Shown here: in pieces, positions 1 to 8,900 of the stretch | Layout of the letters: each line of letters starts with the position of its first letter | How positions within the stretch are numbered: the stretch's first letter is position 1 | Assembly (NCBI GenBank): GCA_030054275.1 | Contig: JASGCF010000018.1 | Coordinates: 1 to 19,737, forward strand | Origin: Limnohabitans sp. | Lineage (GTDB): Bacteria > Planctomycetota > Phycisphaerae > Phycisphaerales > SM1A02 | DNA: 19,737 nucleotides | Reading direction: 5' to 3' | Translations under genes and position numbers: made by a program | Notes under the pieces: generated by a model | Database searches by the model: none | Seen by the model: only the letters and a program-made list of their open reading frames with translations | What the model was told of the DNA's origin: nothing

Positions 1-53
1 TGGCATATGCCAACCAGTGCCCAGCACCGCACGGCATGTGTCAGGCACCATTT
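1..53. repeat. Edge segment rich in short inverted repeats, possibly REP-like
   Basis: The 53 bp downstream of hpnE hold three small palindromic units: a perfect 12-bp palindrome TGGCATATGCCA at 1-12, a GTGC-CCA-GCAC hairpin around 18-28, and GTGTCAGGCAC (GTG/CAC arms) around 39-49. The GTGTCAGGCACC-like string resembles short extragenic palindromes seen next to REP-associated transposases in other bacteria. That resemblance is from memory and no transposase is visible. It could instead be the transcription end of the hpn operon. The window edge cuts it off, so its extent is unknown. Confidence 0.25.
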
Positions 54-1475
54 TTAGATCGCACGCACTGCTCGGACCAACCCCGCCGGCGGCAAGTCCG
101 CCAGCACTCCGGCCCCTCCGGTGCACGCAGCCGCTGCCGCGTAACCAGATCGTGCAGCGCCCTCCATCGTGCTCGGCCAACCGATGTCGGTCCACTCTCC
201 CGCGAGAAAGAGGTTCGCGACGCCGCCGCGGAGATCCCCCGCCTCGGCCGACGAACGCGGACGAATCGCGTCAATTCCCGGCACGCTCGCGAAGGTCGCG
301 CGCTTCTCTAAAACCGGCCTCGACCACACCAGATCCTGCGTGAGTTCCTCAACCGATACGCCAAGCCCCCACGACATATCGACAAGCACACGACGCGTTG
401 TCTCCTCTTCCGAAAGCCCGATCCACGCATCCGCAGCACTCACCACCGCCTCGACGCGCTGCTCAAAGCCGACATCCGCCGACCCTTCATGCGCAAACAG
501 CCAATGCGTCGCACGACCGGGGAGCGCGAGATTGGGCTGTGCCAAAACTCTGCGACGAAACGCCAAATGCACGCCAAGGATCGGAGAGAACGCGAAACGC
601 TCAAGATTCGCCAAACGCTTGTCCTGCGTTCGAAGCGTTGACGAGCAGAGTTTCGCGAGCCGGTCCGGCGGCACCGCCGCAATCACAGCGTGCGCTTCTA
701 CAAATCCATCATCACACACAACGCCGGTGACACGCGCGCCATCAAACGCAATTGCCTTTGCACTCGTTCGAAGGCGAAGCGCACCCCCCGACGATGCCGC
801 GATCTCGCCGACGCGACCGTAGAGACGCCCGAGTGGCACACGCGCCACGCCGACAGCACCTGCGAATCGATGCGCGAGCATTCCCTCATCAAACACTTTC
901 AGCGCATGCGCGGCCTCGCACGCACGACTTGGGAGATTGCACGCCGAGAGCACCACCGGATCCCAAAAGAGTTCAACAACTCGTGGGGGCTGCCGCGCGC
1001 TCGCCAGAAACTCACCAAAGGATTTTCCTGTCCATCCGAGCCGTCCACGCGGCCCCATGCGCAAAATCGTGAGAAACGCCCGCGCAATCGCGACCTTTTC
1101 ACTCCACGAGAACAGTCGCATGCGCACGAAACTCGGCGCGTAGTGCATGGGTGCGGGCAAGATGGGCGCGATCGAGAGCGCATCCGTCGCGCCGTTACCT
1201 CGGGAAAACCAAAGCGTTTCATGCCAATCGATCTCACCGAGCACACCGATTCTGTCGTAGAGATCAAGAATGTTCGTGCAGCAACCCATCACAACATGCT
1301 GACAGTTGTCGAGTTCGACGCCGCTGCGCACATCGTCAAAACTCGTCGCGCGACCGCCGAGTTTGGTACGAGTTTCGATGAGTTCTACTCGCCAGCCCGC
1401 CTCCACAGCGCGCACGAGAGCAGCGATACCCGCAACGCCGCCACCAACAATCACGACAGTGCGCCGCACGCTCAC
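54..1475 (-). CDS. hpnE: Hydroxysqualene dehydroxylase HpnE
   Basis: This 473-aa FAD-dependent amine-oxidase-fold flavoprotein catalyses the last step of the HpnCDE route, reductive removal of the hydroxyl of hydroxysqualene to give squalene. The N-terminus has a dinucleotide-binding motif, VVIVGGGVAGIAAL, at about residues 7-20, followed by an acidic residue ending strand 2 (ELIE) and the KLGGRA motif. ELDNCQHVVMGCC at about 54-66 is typical of HpnE. Near the C-terminus, LFLAGEWTD followed by STMEGAARSG is the second FAD-contacting segment, typical of carotenoid desaturase and HpnE relatives. Length is slightly above the usual 420-450 aa. The ATG lies in a 4-bp ATGA overlap with the hpnD stop, which implies translational coupling and fixes the start. 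It is the last gene of the hpnC-hpnD-hpnE operon inside the window. Confidence 0.93.
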   Translation of the reverse strand: MSVRRTVVIVGGGVAGIAALVRAVEAGWRVELIETRTKLGGRATSFDDVRSGVELDNCQHVVMGCCTNILDLYDRIGVLGEIDWHETLWFSRGNGATDALSIAPILPAPMHYAPSFVRMRLFSWSEKVAIARAFLTILRMGPRGRLGWTGKSFGEFLASARQPPRVVELFWDPVVLSACNLPSRACEAAHALKVFDEGMLAHRFAGAVGVARVPLGRLYGRVGEIAASSGGALRLRTSAKAIAFDGARVTGVVCDDGFVEAHAVIAAVPPDRLAKLCSSTLRTQDKRLANLERFAFSPILGVHLAFRRRVLAQPNLALPGRATHWLFAHEGSADVGFEQRVEAVVSAADAWIGLSEEETTRRVLVDMSWGLGVSVEELTQDLVWSRPVLEKRATFASVPGIDAIRPRSSAEAGDLRGGVANLFLAGEWTDIGWPSTMEGAARSGYAAAAACTGGAGVLADLPPAGLVRAVRAI

Positions 1476-2515
1476 GCGCTCCCTCCGGTTTCGCGGCTAC
1501 CCGCACTCGCTATGCGCAGAAGCCCAAAGCGCGCGCGCAGGCCGATGGAGATCTTCTCAAAAGTTGAAAGTGACACACGCTTCTCAAGCGCTCGCCGTGG
1601 ATCGCTGGCAATTTTCTCAAGAATTCTTCGGTAAATCACACTCATCGCGGTCAGCGTTGAGACAGCCTTTGTCGAGACGATCGCCTCAAGTGACGCACTC
1701 TCGTCAAAGTATCTGCCCGCGCGCGCACACTGCTCGCGCATGAATGCGGCGCAGCGTCTGTCGTCGTTCCACGCAAGCAGCGACTCGACCGTCAGCCCAT
1801 GCGCGGCAAGCTCATCGGCTGGTAGGTAGCAGCGTCCGCGCGCATGATCCTCGCGGATATCACGCAAGATATTCGTGAGTTGAAAAGCAATACCGCGCGC
1901 CGTCGAAAGTTCGCGCGCGCGCGCAGCATCACGCATATCGCGTACCCCCCACACATCAAGACAAATACGCCCGACGGTCGAGGCAACGCGATCACAATAG
2001 AGCGCCGTTTCTTCGAAACTCTGATAGACGCGCGCAGTGAGATCCATGCGCTGACCTTCGATCGCGGCGAGAAAATCGTCGATCGACAGTTTTCGCAGCA
2101 CAACTTCTTGCGCGAGTGCGAGCAGCACATATTCCTCGCGCGTCAGACCACCGTCTGTTTGAAGTGAATTCGCCGCACTGCGATACCAATCGCGACCAAA
2201 AGCAGCGCGTGTACCTCGTTCCACAAAATCCAACTCTTGCGTGCGCGATTCCACACTTGCAGACTCGTCATCTGCGATGTCATCGATGACACGCATCCAC
2301 GCGTACACCACGAACAAGGCGGTGCGCTCTGCATGTGGGAGCAGCTTCAACCCGTAGTAAAAATTGCGCGCTTCCGTGCGTGTGATCTGCTCGCACAGGC
2401 GCCAGCCATCTTGAATCGACAACTCCATCTCAACCCGAAGCGCCTGCGAGGCACCGCATGCCTCGGCGGCGTCCGATCCGCCATCGCGTTCGTGTTTCTC
2501 CAAGTGCTCACTCAT
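1472..2515 (-). CDS. hpnD: Presqualene diphosphate synthase HpnD
   Basis: This 347-aa trans-isoprenyl diphosphate synthase (squalene/phytoene synthase fold) condenses two farnesyl diphosphates to presqualene diphosphate. Visible hallmarks are FYYGLKLLP at about residues 52-60, the first Asp-rich motif in MRVIDDIADD, a tyrosine-containing helix YCDRVASTVGRI, and the second Asp-rich motif in QLTNILRDIREDHARGRCYLP. Both metal-binding Asp clusters are intact, so activity is expected. The N-terminal ~35 residues are a charged extension. The start overlaps the hpnC stop by ATGA and the stop overlaps the hpnE start by ATGA. The paralogue HpnC next door has weaker Asp motifs, which is how the two are told apart. 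The alternative, phytoene synthase CrtB, is unlikely given the HpnC and HpnE partners. Confidence 0.93.
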   Translation of the reverse strand: MSEHLEKHERDGGSDAAEACGASQALRVEMELSIQDGWRLCEQITRTEARNFYYGLKLLPHAERTALFVVYAWMRVIDDIADDESASVESRTQELDFVERGTRAAFGRDWYRSAANSLQTDGGLTREEYVLLALAQEVVLRKLSIDDFLAAIEGQRMDLTARVYQSFEETALYCDRVASTVGRICLDVWGVRDMRDAARARELSTARGIAFQLTNILRDIREDHARGRCYLPADELAAHGLTVESLLAWNDDRRCAAFMREQCARAGRYFDESASLEAIVSTKAVSTLTAMSVIYRRILEKIASDPRRALEKRVSLSTFEKISIGLRARFGLLRIASAGSRETGGSA

Positions 2516-3585
2516 GACATCGTCACCACACCATCCGCACTCGACGCGGGATCTGCATCGCGGGTACCGCGCTTCGGATAGTTCGCCGCGTCAGCATCGG
2601 GTTCCGGGTCCACGATCCACATGCTTGGCCCGGGCAACTCGGGAAGCCGCCAACCAAATCGCGCGCTTGTCGCCGCACGGGCCACCAGCCAAACCTTGCG
2701 CGGCTTCGAAAGTTTCGGCCGCTCAAGAACAGTCTCGCAATTCCACCTTTCGATGTTGCGAAGCACGCTTCGACCGCCAGCAGCGAACAACCAAATCAAG
2801 GGCTGCGCGCGCTGCGAAACGCTTGGAACAAGCGACTCACCCGCTTCCCAAAAATCCCAAGTTCGGGCGACAAGTCGGCGCACAAGCCTGCGCGACTCTG
2901 CAAAGAAAGTCGCATCGCTCGACCAACCTTGCGTGATCGTACGATCGAGGCGTGCCTCGAAATCAGCGATGTCGTGCATGTCGGCGGGGATGTACACCCG
3001 CCGTCGTTCGAGCCAATCGCGTTTGATGTCCTGCCAGTGGTTCGTCAACTGAAGAGCCGTACACACCGCGTCGCTCGCGGCGAGTTGCGCGTCGTCACAG
3101 CGTTCACCAAGCAACGCGAGCACGATGCGACCGACGGGGTTCGCGCTCAGTTTGCAATAACCCACAACTTCATCCCAGGTCGCGTAGCGAGATTTCACCT
3201 GATCGAGTTCGAATGCCGAGAGCAATTCGCCAAACAGCACCAGCGAAAGCCCGCGCCGCGCGACCGTCTCGCGCAAGGCGACGAAAACGGGATGCCGCGC
3301 TTCGCCAGCGGCGAGTCGCTCGAGCTCTCCACGCCACCACGCGAGAAGTTCGGTCGCACGCTCGGGCGAACCTGCTTCGTCGCCGAGATCGTCGGCCCAG
3401 CGACAGAACGCGTACACCGCTGCAAAGTCGTCGCGACGATCCTCGGGAACGAGCGGCGACAGCACCGAGAAATTCTCATATCGCCCGAGCGTCAGGTTGC
3501 GGCAGTACACGCGCGCCGCATCGAGATCGACAACCTCCGTCTGCGACGGGCCAAAGCGGGAGATATCGGTGGCAAGCACAGACAC
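2512..3585 (-). CDS. hpnC: Squalene-pathway synthase HpnC (hydroxysqualene synthase)
   Basis: This squalene/phytoene-synthase-fold enzyme converts presqualene diphosphate to hydroxysqualene in the HpnCDE pathway. Motifs are YENFSVLSPLVP near the N-terminus (typical HpnC), the first Asp-rich region FCRWADDLGDEA, YCKLSANPVGRI, and the second Asp-rich region LQLTNHWQDIKRDWLERRRVYIP. The frame has no ATG between the divergent ispH gene and these motifs. I therefore chose GTG at 3585 (357 aa); GTG 3579 and GTG 3645 are alternatives. The in-frame sequence stays open into ispH antisense up to 4122, but that part has no HpnC resemblance. The C-terminus runs about 60 residues past the usual family end, Pro- and Asp-rich, and overlaps hpnD by ATGA. 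It is the first gene of the operon. Function is secure; the start is uncertain. Confidence 0.9.
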   Translation of the reverse strand: MSVLATDISRFGPSQTEVVDLDAARVYCRNLTLGRYENFSVLSPLVPEDRRDDFAAVYAFCRWADDLGDEAGSPERATELLAWWRGELERLAAGEARHPVFVALRETVARRGLSLVLFGELLSAFELDQVKSRYATWDEVVGYCKLSANPVGRIVLALLGERCDDAQLAASDAVCTALQLTNHWQDIKRDWLERRRVYIPADMHDIADFEARLDRTITQGWSSDATFFAESRRLVRRLVARTWDFWEAGESLVPSVSQRAQPLIWLFAAGGRSVLRNIERWNCETVLERPKLSKPRKVWLVARAATSARFGWRLPELPGPSMWIVDPEPDADAANYPKRGTRDADPASSADGVVTMS

Positions 3586-3672
3586 AGGAGCGGAAAAGGT
3601 ACCGCGACTGCGCGGTTTCTGTGCGGCGGAAAGCGACGGACGCACTCGCTCGCCCGTATCATCCCCTCCCCC
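3586..3672. promoter_or_regulatory. Divergent promoter region between hpnCDE and ispH-rlmN
   Basis: These 87 bp separate two divergent operons of connected isoprenoid function. On the plus strand TATCAT at 3657-3662 matches the sigma70 -10 consensus in five of six positions and ends 10 bp before the ispH ATG. No convincing -35 sits 16-18 bp upstream, and the bases just before ATG are pyrimidine-rich with no Shine-Dalgarno. On the minus strand only a weak TACCTT lies about 10 bp before the proposed hpnC GTG. No clear operator palindrome is visible. The -10 call for ispH is moderate; the rest is inference. Confidence 0.4.
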
Positions 3673-4770
3673 ATGAAGATCCTCCTCGCCAACCCCCGCG
3701 GCTTCTGTGCAGGCGTGTACATGGCGATCGATGTCGTCGACCAACTGCTCGATATCTGCGGCGATGAGAAGGTTTTCGTTTTCCACGAGATCGTGCACAA
3801 TCGACATGTCGTGCAGCGCTTCCGCGACCGCGGCGTGACCTTCGTCGAGTCGATCGATGAAGTGCCGGACAATTCCATCGTTGTTTTTTCGGCGCACGGT
3901 GTGAGCCCGGCTGTCCGTGCAGAGGCTCGTGCCAAGAACCTCACGGCCATCGACGCCACCTGCCCGCTTGTGATGAAGGTGCACGCGGAGGCCATTCGCT
4001 ACGCGAAGCGTGGCTGGCAGATTTTGCTCGTCGGTCACAAGAACCATCAAGAAGTCGTCGGTACGCGCGGTGAAGCACCGGATGCGATTCAAGTCGTTGA
4101 GTCGCCAGAGGACATTCCGCATCTCACGATCAACGATCCTGAGAAACTCATTTATCTCACGCAGACAACACTGTCGCTTGACGACGCGAATGTCGTGATC
4201 GGCGCGTTGAAGAAGGCGTTTCCCAAGATCAATGAACCGCCATCGAGCGATATCTGCTACGCCACAACAAATCGGCAGACTGCTGTACGCGCGATTGCGC
4301 CCGAAGCCGATTTCGTTCTGGTTGTTGGCAGCAAGAACAGTTCGAATTCCGTGCGTTTGACGGAGATTTCCATGAACGATGGAACTCCATCGCGACTCGT
4401 CGACGACGCCGGCGAGTTAGATTCTGCATGGTTTCATGGGGTCAACACAGTGCTTGTGACCAGCGGAGCAAGCGTTCCAGAGGATTTGGTCCACGGCGTG
4501 ATTGAGACACTCATCGATCGCTTTGGTGGCGAAGTCGAGCAGCGCGATGTGCACGACGAGCGCGTTGAATTCGGTTTGCCCGGCACACTGCGCGAACTCA
4601 TGCGCAAACGCGGCGTTGATCCAGACACGCGTCGCATTCGTATCGATCGCGAAGCCGACACTGCGGAGTGGCTCGAACGGAAGCACATTCCGAATCGCAC
4701 CGTGCAGGTTTCGATTCGCGCCACAGAAACCAACTGCAGTACCGATGAGAACGGATCGACGCACGCATGA
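3673..4770 (+). CDS. ispH: 4-hydroxy-3-methylbut-2-enyl diphosphate reductase IspH
   Basis: This 365-aa [4Fe-4S] enzyme performs the last MEP-pathway step, reducing HMBPP to IPP and DMAPP in the cytoplasm. The three cluster cysteines are present: C12 in PRGFCAGV, C97 in DATCPLV and C195 in CYATTNRQ. Also visible are the substrate-binding HEIVHN (H42), SAHG (H75), GHKNHQEVVGTRGE (H122) and SSDICYATTNRQ segments. The frame is open upstream to about 2929, but those residues are antisense to hpnC and unlike IspH. ATG 3673 puts the canonical MKILLANPRGFCAG at the N-terminus. The protein is about 50 residues longer than E. coli IspH; the additional C-terminal part after about residue 320 is charged and of unknown role. 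Its stop overlaps the rlmN start (ATGA). Its product feeds, through farnesyl diphosphate, the divergent hpnCDE operon. Confidence 0.95.
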   Translation: MKILLANPRGFCAGVYMAIDVVDQLLDICGDEKVFVFHEIVHNRHVVQRFRDRGVTFVESIDEVPDNSIVVFSAHGVSPAVRAEARAKNLTAIDATCPLVMKVHAEAIRYAKRGWQILLVGHKNHQEVVGTRGEAPDAIQVVESPEDIPHLTINDPEKLIYLTQTTLSLDDANVVIGALKKAFPKINEPPSSDICYATTNRQTAVRAIAPEADFVLVVGSKNSSNSVRLTEISMNDGTPSRLVDDAGELDSAWFHGVNTVLVTSGASVPEDLVHGVIETLIDRFGGEVEQRDVHDERVEFGLPGTLRELMRKRGVDPDTRRIRIDREADTAEWLERKHIPNRTVQVSIRATETNCSTDENGSTHA

Positions 4771-5918
4771 ACTCAGGTGATTCTCCGCAACTTGCGCCGA
4801 TTTCCTCACACGCTGCGCCCGACATCGGACCTGGCCGCACATCTCTCTTTGAGTTCGATCTTGCCTCGCTCACTGCCGAAATCGAGGCCATGGGATTACC
4901 GCGCCGCACGGCGCCGCAACTCTTGAAGTGGATCTACGAAAAAGGCGTGACCGACTTTGACCGGATGAGCGACCTTTCGAAGGATGCGCGCGCGCAAGTT
5001 GCGGCGCGATTCTCGACGCTGCAAGGCACCGTCATTCGCCATCAAGTCGCCACCGACGACACTCAAAAACTCCTCATCGAGTGGGCTGCTGCCGACGAGA
5101 TACCTCCGGAAACAGCCCTGCGCCTCGCGGGCACTGCGACGGAACGCCAAACCGAAACCGTGCTCATTCCCACCGAAGATCGCCGCACTGCGTGCGTGTC
5201 GAGTCAGATTGGTTGCCCAGTGGGATGCAAGTTCTGCGCCTCGGGTCTCGGCGGACTCGACGGAAATCTGACGGCAGGTCGCATCGTCGAACAGATCTGG
5301 CGTCTCGGTCGATTGCCCGGCGTCGGTCGCGTTTCGAATGTCGTCTTCATGGGGATGGGCGAGCCACTCGCGAATTTCAACAATGTGACGCAAGCGATTC
5401 GTACATTGAATGCAGAATGGGGCCTCGGTATCGGCGCACGCAAGATCACCGTCTCAACGGTTGGACTTCCTCCCGCGATTCGCAAGCTTTGCACATTTGA
5501 CATCCCAGTCACGCTCGCACTCTCGCTGCACGCACCGTTCGATGAACTGCGTCGGCAGATTATTCCTTGGGCGGAATACTCCACGATTCACGAGTTGCTC
5601 GACGCATGCCAAGAGTGGTTCGTGAAAACCGGCCGCGAAATCACGCTTGAGTACATTCTTCTTGGTGGTGTGAATGATCGACGCGAACACGCAGAAGAAC
5701 TCGCAAGACTTGCCCGCACCATGCGCGCGAATGTCAACCTCATTCGCTACAACGAAGTCGCCGGTGTGCCCTACGCACGCCCGAAGCATGACGATGTACA
5801 CCACTTCCAAGAAGTGTTGCGCGCAAAGCATGTGAATGTGCATATTCGCGCGAGTCGTGGACGCGATATCGCCGCTGCGTGCGGACAATTGCGGCACGAG
5901 AGTCGACCAGCGACTTGA
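4767..5918 (+). CDS. rlmN: Dual-specificity rRNA/tRNA adenine-C2 methyltransferase RlmN
   Basis: This 383-aa radical-SAM enzyme methylates C2 of adenine in 23S rRNA (A2503 in E. coli) and of A37 in some tRNAs. The radical-SAM triad CxxxCxxC is C150-C154-C157 in GCPVGCKFCAS. The two mechanistic cysteines are also present: C143 in TACVSSQ and C372 in ACGQL, the methyl-carrying cysteine of the family. Other signatures are the helical N-terminal RNA-binding domain (residues ~30-110), VVFMGMGEPLANF, ITVSTVGLPP, LALSLHAP and the C-terminal VHIRASRGRDIAAACGQL. Length is normal. The start overlaps the ispH stop by ATGA, so the two are very likely co-translated. A Cfr resistance paralogue is unlikely, because the sequence follows RlmN including the N-terminal domain and the ERQTETVLIP region. 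Confidence 0.95.
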   Translation: MNSGDSPQLAPISSHAAPDIGPGRTSLFEFDLASLTAEIEAMGLPRRTAPQLLKWIYEKGVTDFDRMSDLSKDARAQVAARFSTLQGTVIRHQVATDDTQKLLIEWAAADEIPPETALRLAGTATERQTETVLIPTEDRRTACVSSQIGCPVGCKFCASGLGGLDGNLTAGRIVEQIWRLGRLPGVGRVSNVVFMGMGEPLANFNNVTQAIRTLNAEWGLGIGARKITVSTVGLPPAIRKLCTFDIPVTLALSLHAPFDELRRQIIPWAEYSTIHELLDACQEWFVKTGREITLEYILLGGVNDRREHAEELARLARTMRANVNLIRYNEVAGVPYARPKHDDVHHFQEVLRAKHVNVHIRASRGRDIAAACGQLRHESRPAT

Positions 5919-5923
5919 TCGCA

Positions 5924-5948
5924 CGCGAGGAGCATGCATGACTCCGCG
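5924..5948. terminator. Weak hairpin between convergent rlmN and the oxidoreductase-like gene
   Basis: In the 38-bp convergent gap, CGCG-(AG)-GAG at 5924-5932 can pair with CTCCGCG at 5942-5948 around a 9-nt loop, with a 2-nt bulge. Neither side is followed by a T-run, so it would at best be an inefficient or bidirectional terminator. Confidence 0.2.
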
Positions 5949-5956
5949 GACCCGAT

Positions 5957-8900
5957 TCACAATCCTTCGACGCTGGCGCGCAGTTCCGCTGCTGTGAGCG
6001 AGCGCAACCCACCGTCCGATGAAAGCATCGCGAATCGCCGCAAGCACATGGCCCAATGTGCGGGGTTCTCCTCAAACCCTTTCGCAGCACGATCGACCAA
6101 CGAAATTGCGTACGCGCGCACTTCTTGACCGCGCAGATCACCGCGCAAACTCCACGGGACCAACGGACGCGCCAGTCGCACCACTTCTGCAGGCCAATCG
6201 CTTGTACGAAAGTCCAGTCGATAGCGCGTACTTCCAGCGAGGAGCTCAAATCGGCTCAAAAAACGACGCTCCAGCGTGTCGCCATGTGACGCGCGAACAC
6301 CAAGACGCTCGCGAATGCGGCGTCGCTGCTCAAGGCTTGTCGACATCGCAAGCACATACAGAATGTCACGCACAAGAATCGCATCTGCAAGCGGCTCCGC
6401 TGCAATCAGTGCAAGATCTCCGGTTGGATCTGCGCGAAGAAGACCCGCGATCAAGCGCTCGTAGAGCCGCATCATGCGAGTTCCACCCCACACGATGGCA
6501 CGATGGAGCGCCGTAATGACAGCGCGTGTTGCGCGATCGACATCATCACCGCCGCCGAGTCGCGCGAACGCAACCAACATGCCGCCCGCGCTCAGCGCGT
6601 ATCGATTGGCACGCTTTCGTCCACCAAATCGCTCGCGAACAAGTTCAAGCGCCAAGCGTCGTACAAGACGCTCAAGTGGCTCTCGCTCCTCTGCACTGCG
6701 TCGGACCACGGCCCCTGCTTCCAACCGGCGACCAAACGAAAACGCCTCAAAAGAACGCCCAATTCCGCTTTGTTCTGCGCGACGCAGTGCACCTTCCATC
6801 GCTTCAAGTGAGAGCGGAAGCAAACCGCGCTGAAATGCAACACCAAGCATGGCGACATCAAGCAATCGCTCGGAGAGGAGATTACTGCGACAGAGCGCAG
6901 CGTAGTCGTCGACACTCGATCGCGCTGCCTGTGCGCATGACTCGACTGCGTGCTCAAGCTTTGCGTAGATCGCAAGGCGCGCGTCATCGAGTTGATCTTC
7001 CAAAGGTCCGTCGTTTGCAATCACCGCCGTGCGCTGCGCGCTTGCAACGCGTAACGCAGGGTCCGGCCCAAGTGCCCGAAGCGTTTCAACACCGTCAGGA
7101 CCAAGCACCAGATCTGCTTCACCGTAGGGAATCATCGCGGTTCGCGGTGCGCGCGTATCACCTTCGCGTGCACGAACCCACAGCAACTGACACCACGCGC
7201 GACGACCTCGTCCACAGGGTTCATCGCTCGCAAGCATCTCAACTCGGTAGCCCATCACACGCCCAGCATCCGCCAAGATGCCTGCAACAGCACCGGGAGT
7301 TCCACCACGCACGCCTGCAATATGCACGCGGAATGAGCCTTGTTCTGCATGCAGCGGTCGCGGCGGAACAAGCCCACCAGCGCCGCGTGAGTACGCGGTG
7401 ATCGGTGGTTTCGTACGCACCACTTCCACTTGCTCCGAAAGCGCTACGGCGCGAAACTCCGTCGTTTCGACGCGCATTGCGAGATCTTCGCGTGTGAAAC
7501 TTCCACGAATCGGTGTGGCGCCCTCTTCTTCCGCCTCATCGAGCAATCCGGCAAGCGACGGAGGCCGCAGTTCGCACGCAGTATCGGCCGACCACACCAA
7601 GCGCTGCTGCGGCTGATAGCCCAATCGATCACGCTCAAGAAATGACCGCTCGACTGCGAGTGTGTCGAAGCGAGCAGGCGGACCATCATCAAGAATGAGC
7701 ACGGTCACGCCATCGTGCTGCGTGGCCGCGAGGACACGATCGCGAATCGCGCTTCGATCACTGAGGTCTGCACGAACAATTTGAACGCGTGCCGAACTTC
7801 CCGCAGGAGTTGCTGCGTCTGCGAGTCGTGCCGCATCGGTTTCCGAACCAGTTCCATCGCGCGCGCCAACTTGTACCACCACAATCAACCGCCGAAACGC
7901 ATCCCGCGCTGCTTGCCGAATGGTTTCAGCGCCCTCGCACAAGAATCGATCACGCGAGAGAAACTCGACGACGGTCACGCCTTCGGTATCACTGCGCGGG
8001 GGCAGCGCTTCGATCGCAAGGGACTTTCGTGTTGTCTCGTCGCCCTCAGCCTCGGGCCGTGCGCGCAGTTCCTGTTCGATCTCAACCAGCACCTGACGCG
8101 CCAGCCGCATCGCAGCGGCAACGCCAACATCGTCTGTACGCGGCGGCAACGGCATCGACTCAAGTTCGGTATTCGCACCAAGCAACTTGGTTGCCACAGC
8201 AAGAGAAGGTCGCACCGCGTGTAAGAGGTGCACGATGCGACGCACAAGCACACTCGGACGCGTCGCATCATCGAGCCCCACGCGCGATGCATTTCCCGCT
8301 GCATTTGCAGGGATTTCATCGAACGCAATCGGCGGTACACGCACACCGCGTCGACGCAGTTGATCTGTCGCTGCAAGCACAAAGTTGGCAGCACTTCCTG
8401 GCCGCGCTTCAAGCACCACCACTTGCTGCACTCGATCTACAAATCGTTGCAGCATCGACTCATCGATCGGTGAAACAAGCCCAAGGCGCAGCACAGGCAC
8501 TCGACCTGAGAGTTGCAACTCAAACAGCACATCGACCAACGCGCGTTCACATGCGCCGACAGCAATGAACCCAACAACTTCGCGCTCGCCAGGACTTGGC
8601 AAACTTGTGGCGACATTCAATTCAAGCCTGCGCGCAGTACGCAACAGGTCAGCACCATCTGAAAGTCGCATGACCGGACGAAGTTTGCGCTGCAAAATGA
8701 ACTCATCGACGGTCGCAACAACACGATTCGGGCGCGCCGCAATACTTTCAGTCGCAAGCAGCAAGTTGCGATGCACGATGACTGCAACAGGCGTTGTACC
8801 CGCGCGCGAAAGTCGCAGCGCTTGCTCGACAGCATCGCGCAGTGACGACAAGTCTGTCGGCTCGAGGACAGGGAGACCAGCGTCGACCGCAACGCGTCGA

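Noticed and set aside
690..1634. Long plus-strand frame opposite hpnE/hpnD
   Set aside because: The translation is Arg/His-rich low-complexity sequence with no domain, and the opposite strand encodes well-conserved HpnE and HpnD.
2929..3672. N-terminal extension of ispH upstream of ATG 3673
   Set aside because: These codons are antisense to hpnC and unlike IspH. The canonical IspH N-terminus begins exactly at ATG 3673.
6526..8568. Several plus-strand frames opposite the oxidoreductase-like gene, raising the idea that the minus-strand ORF is the shadow
   Set aside because: The minus-strand frame is continuous for more than 1100 codons and matches the domain order of a known family. The plus-strand frames are fragmented and Gln/Arg/His-rich.
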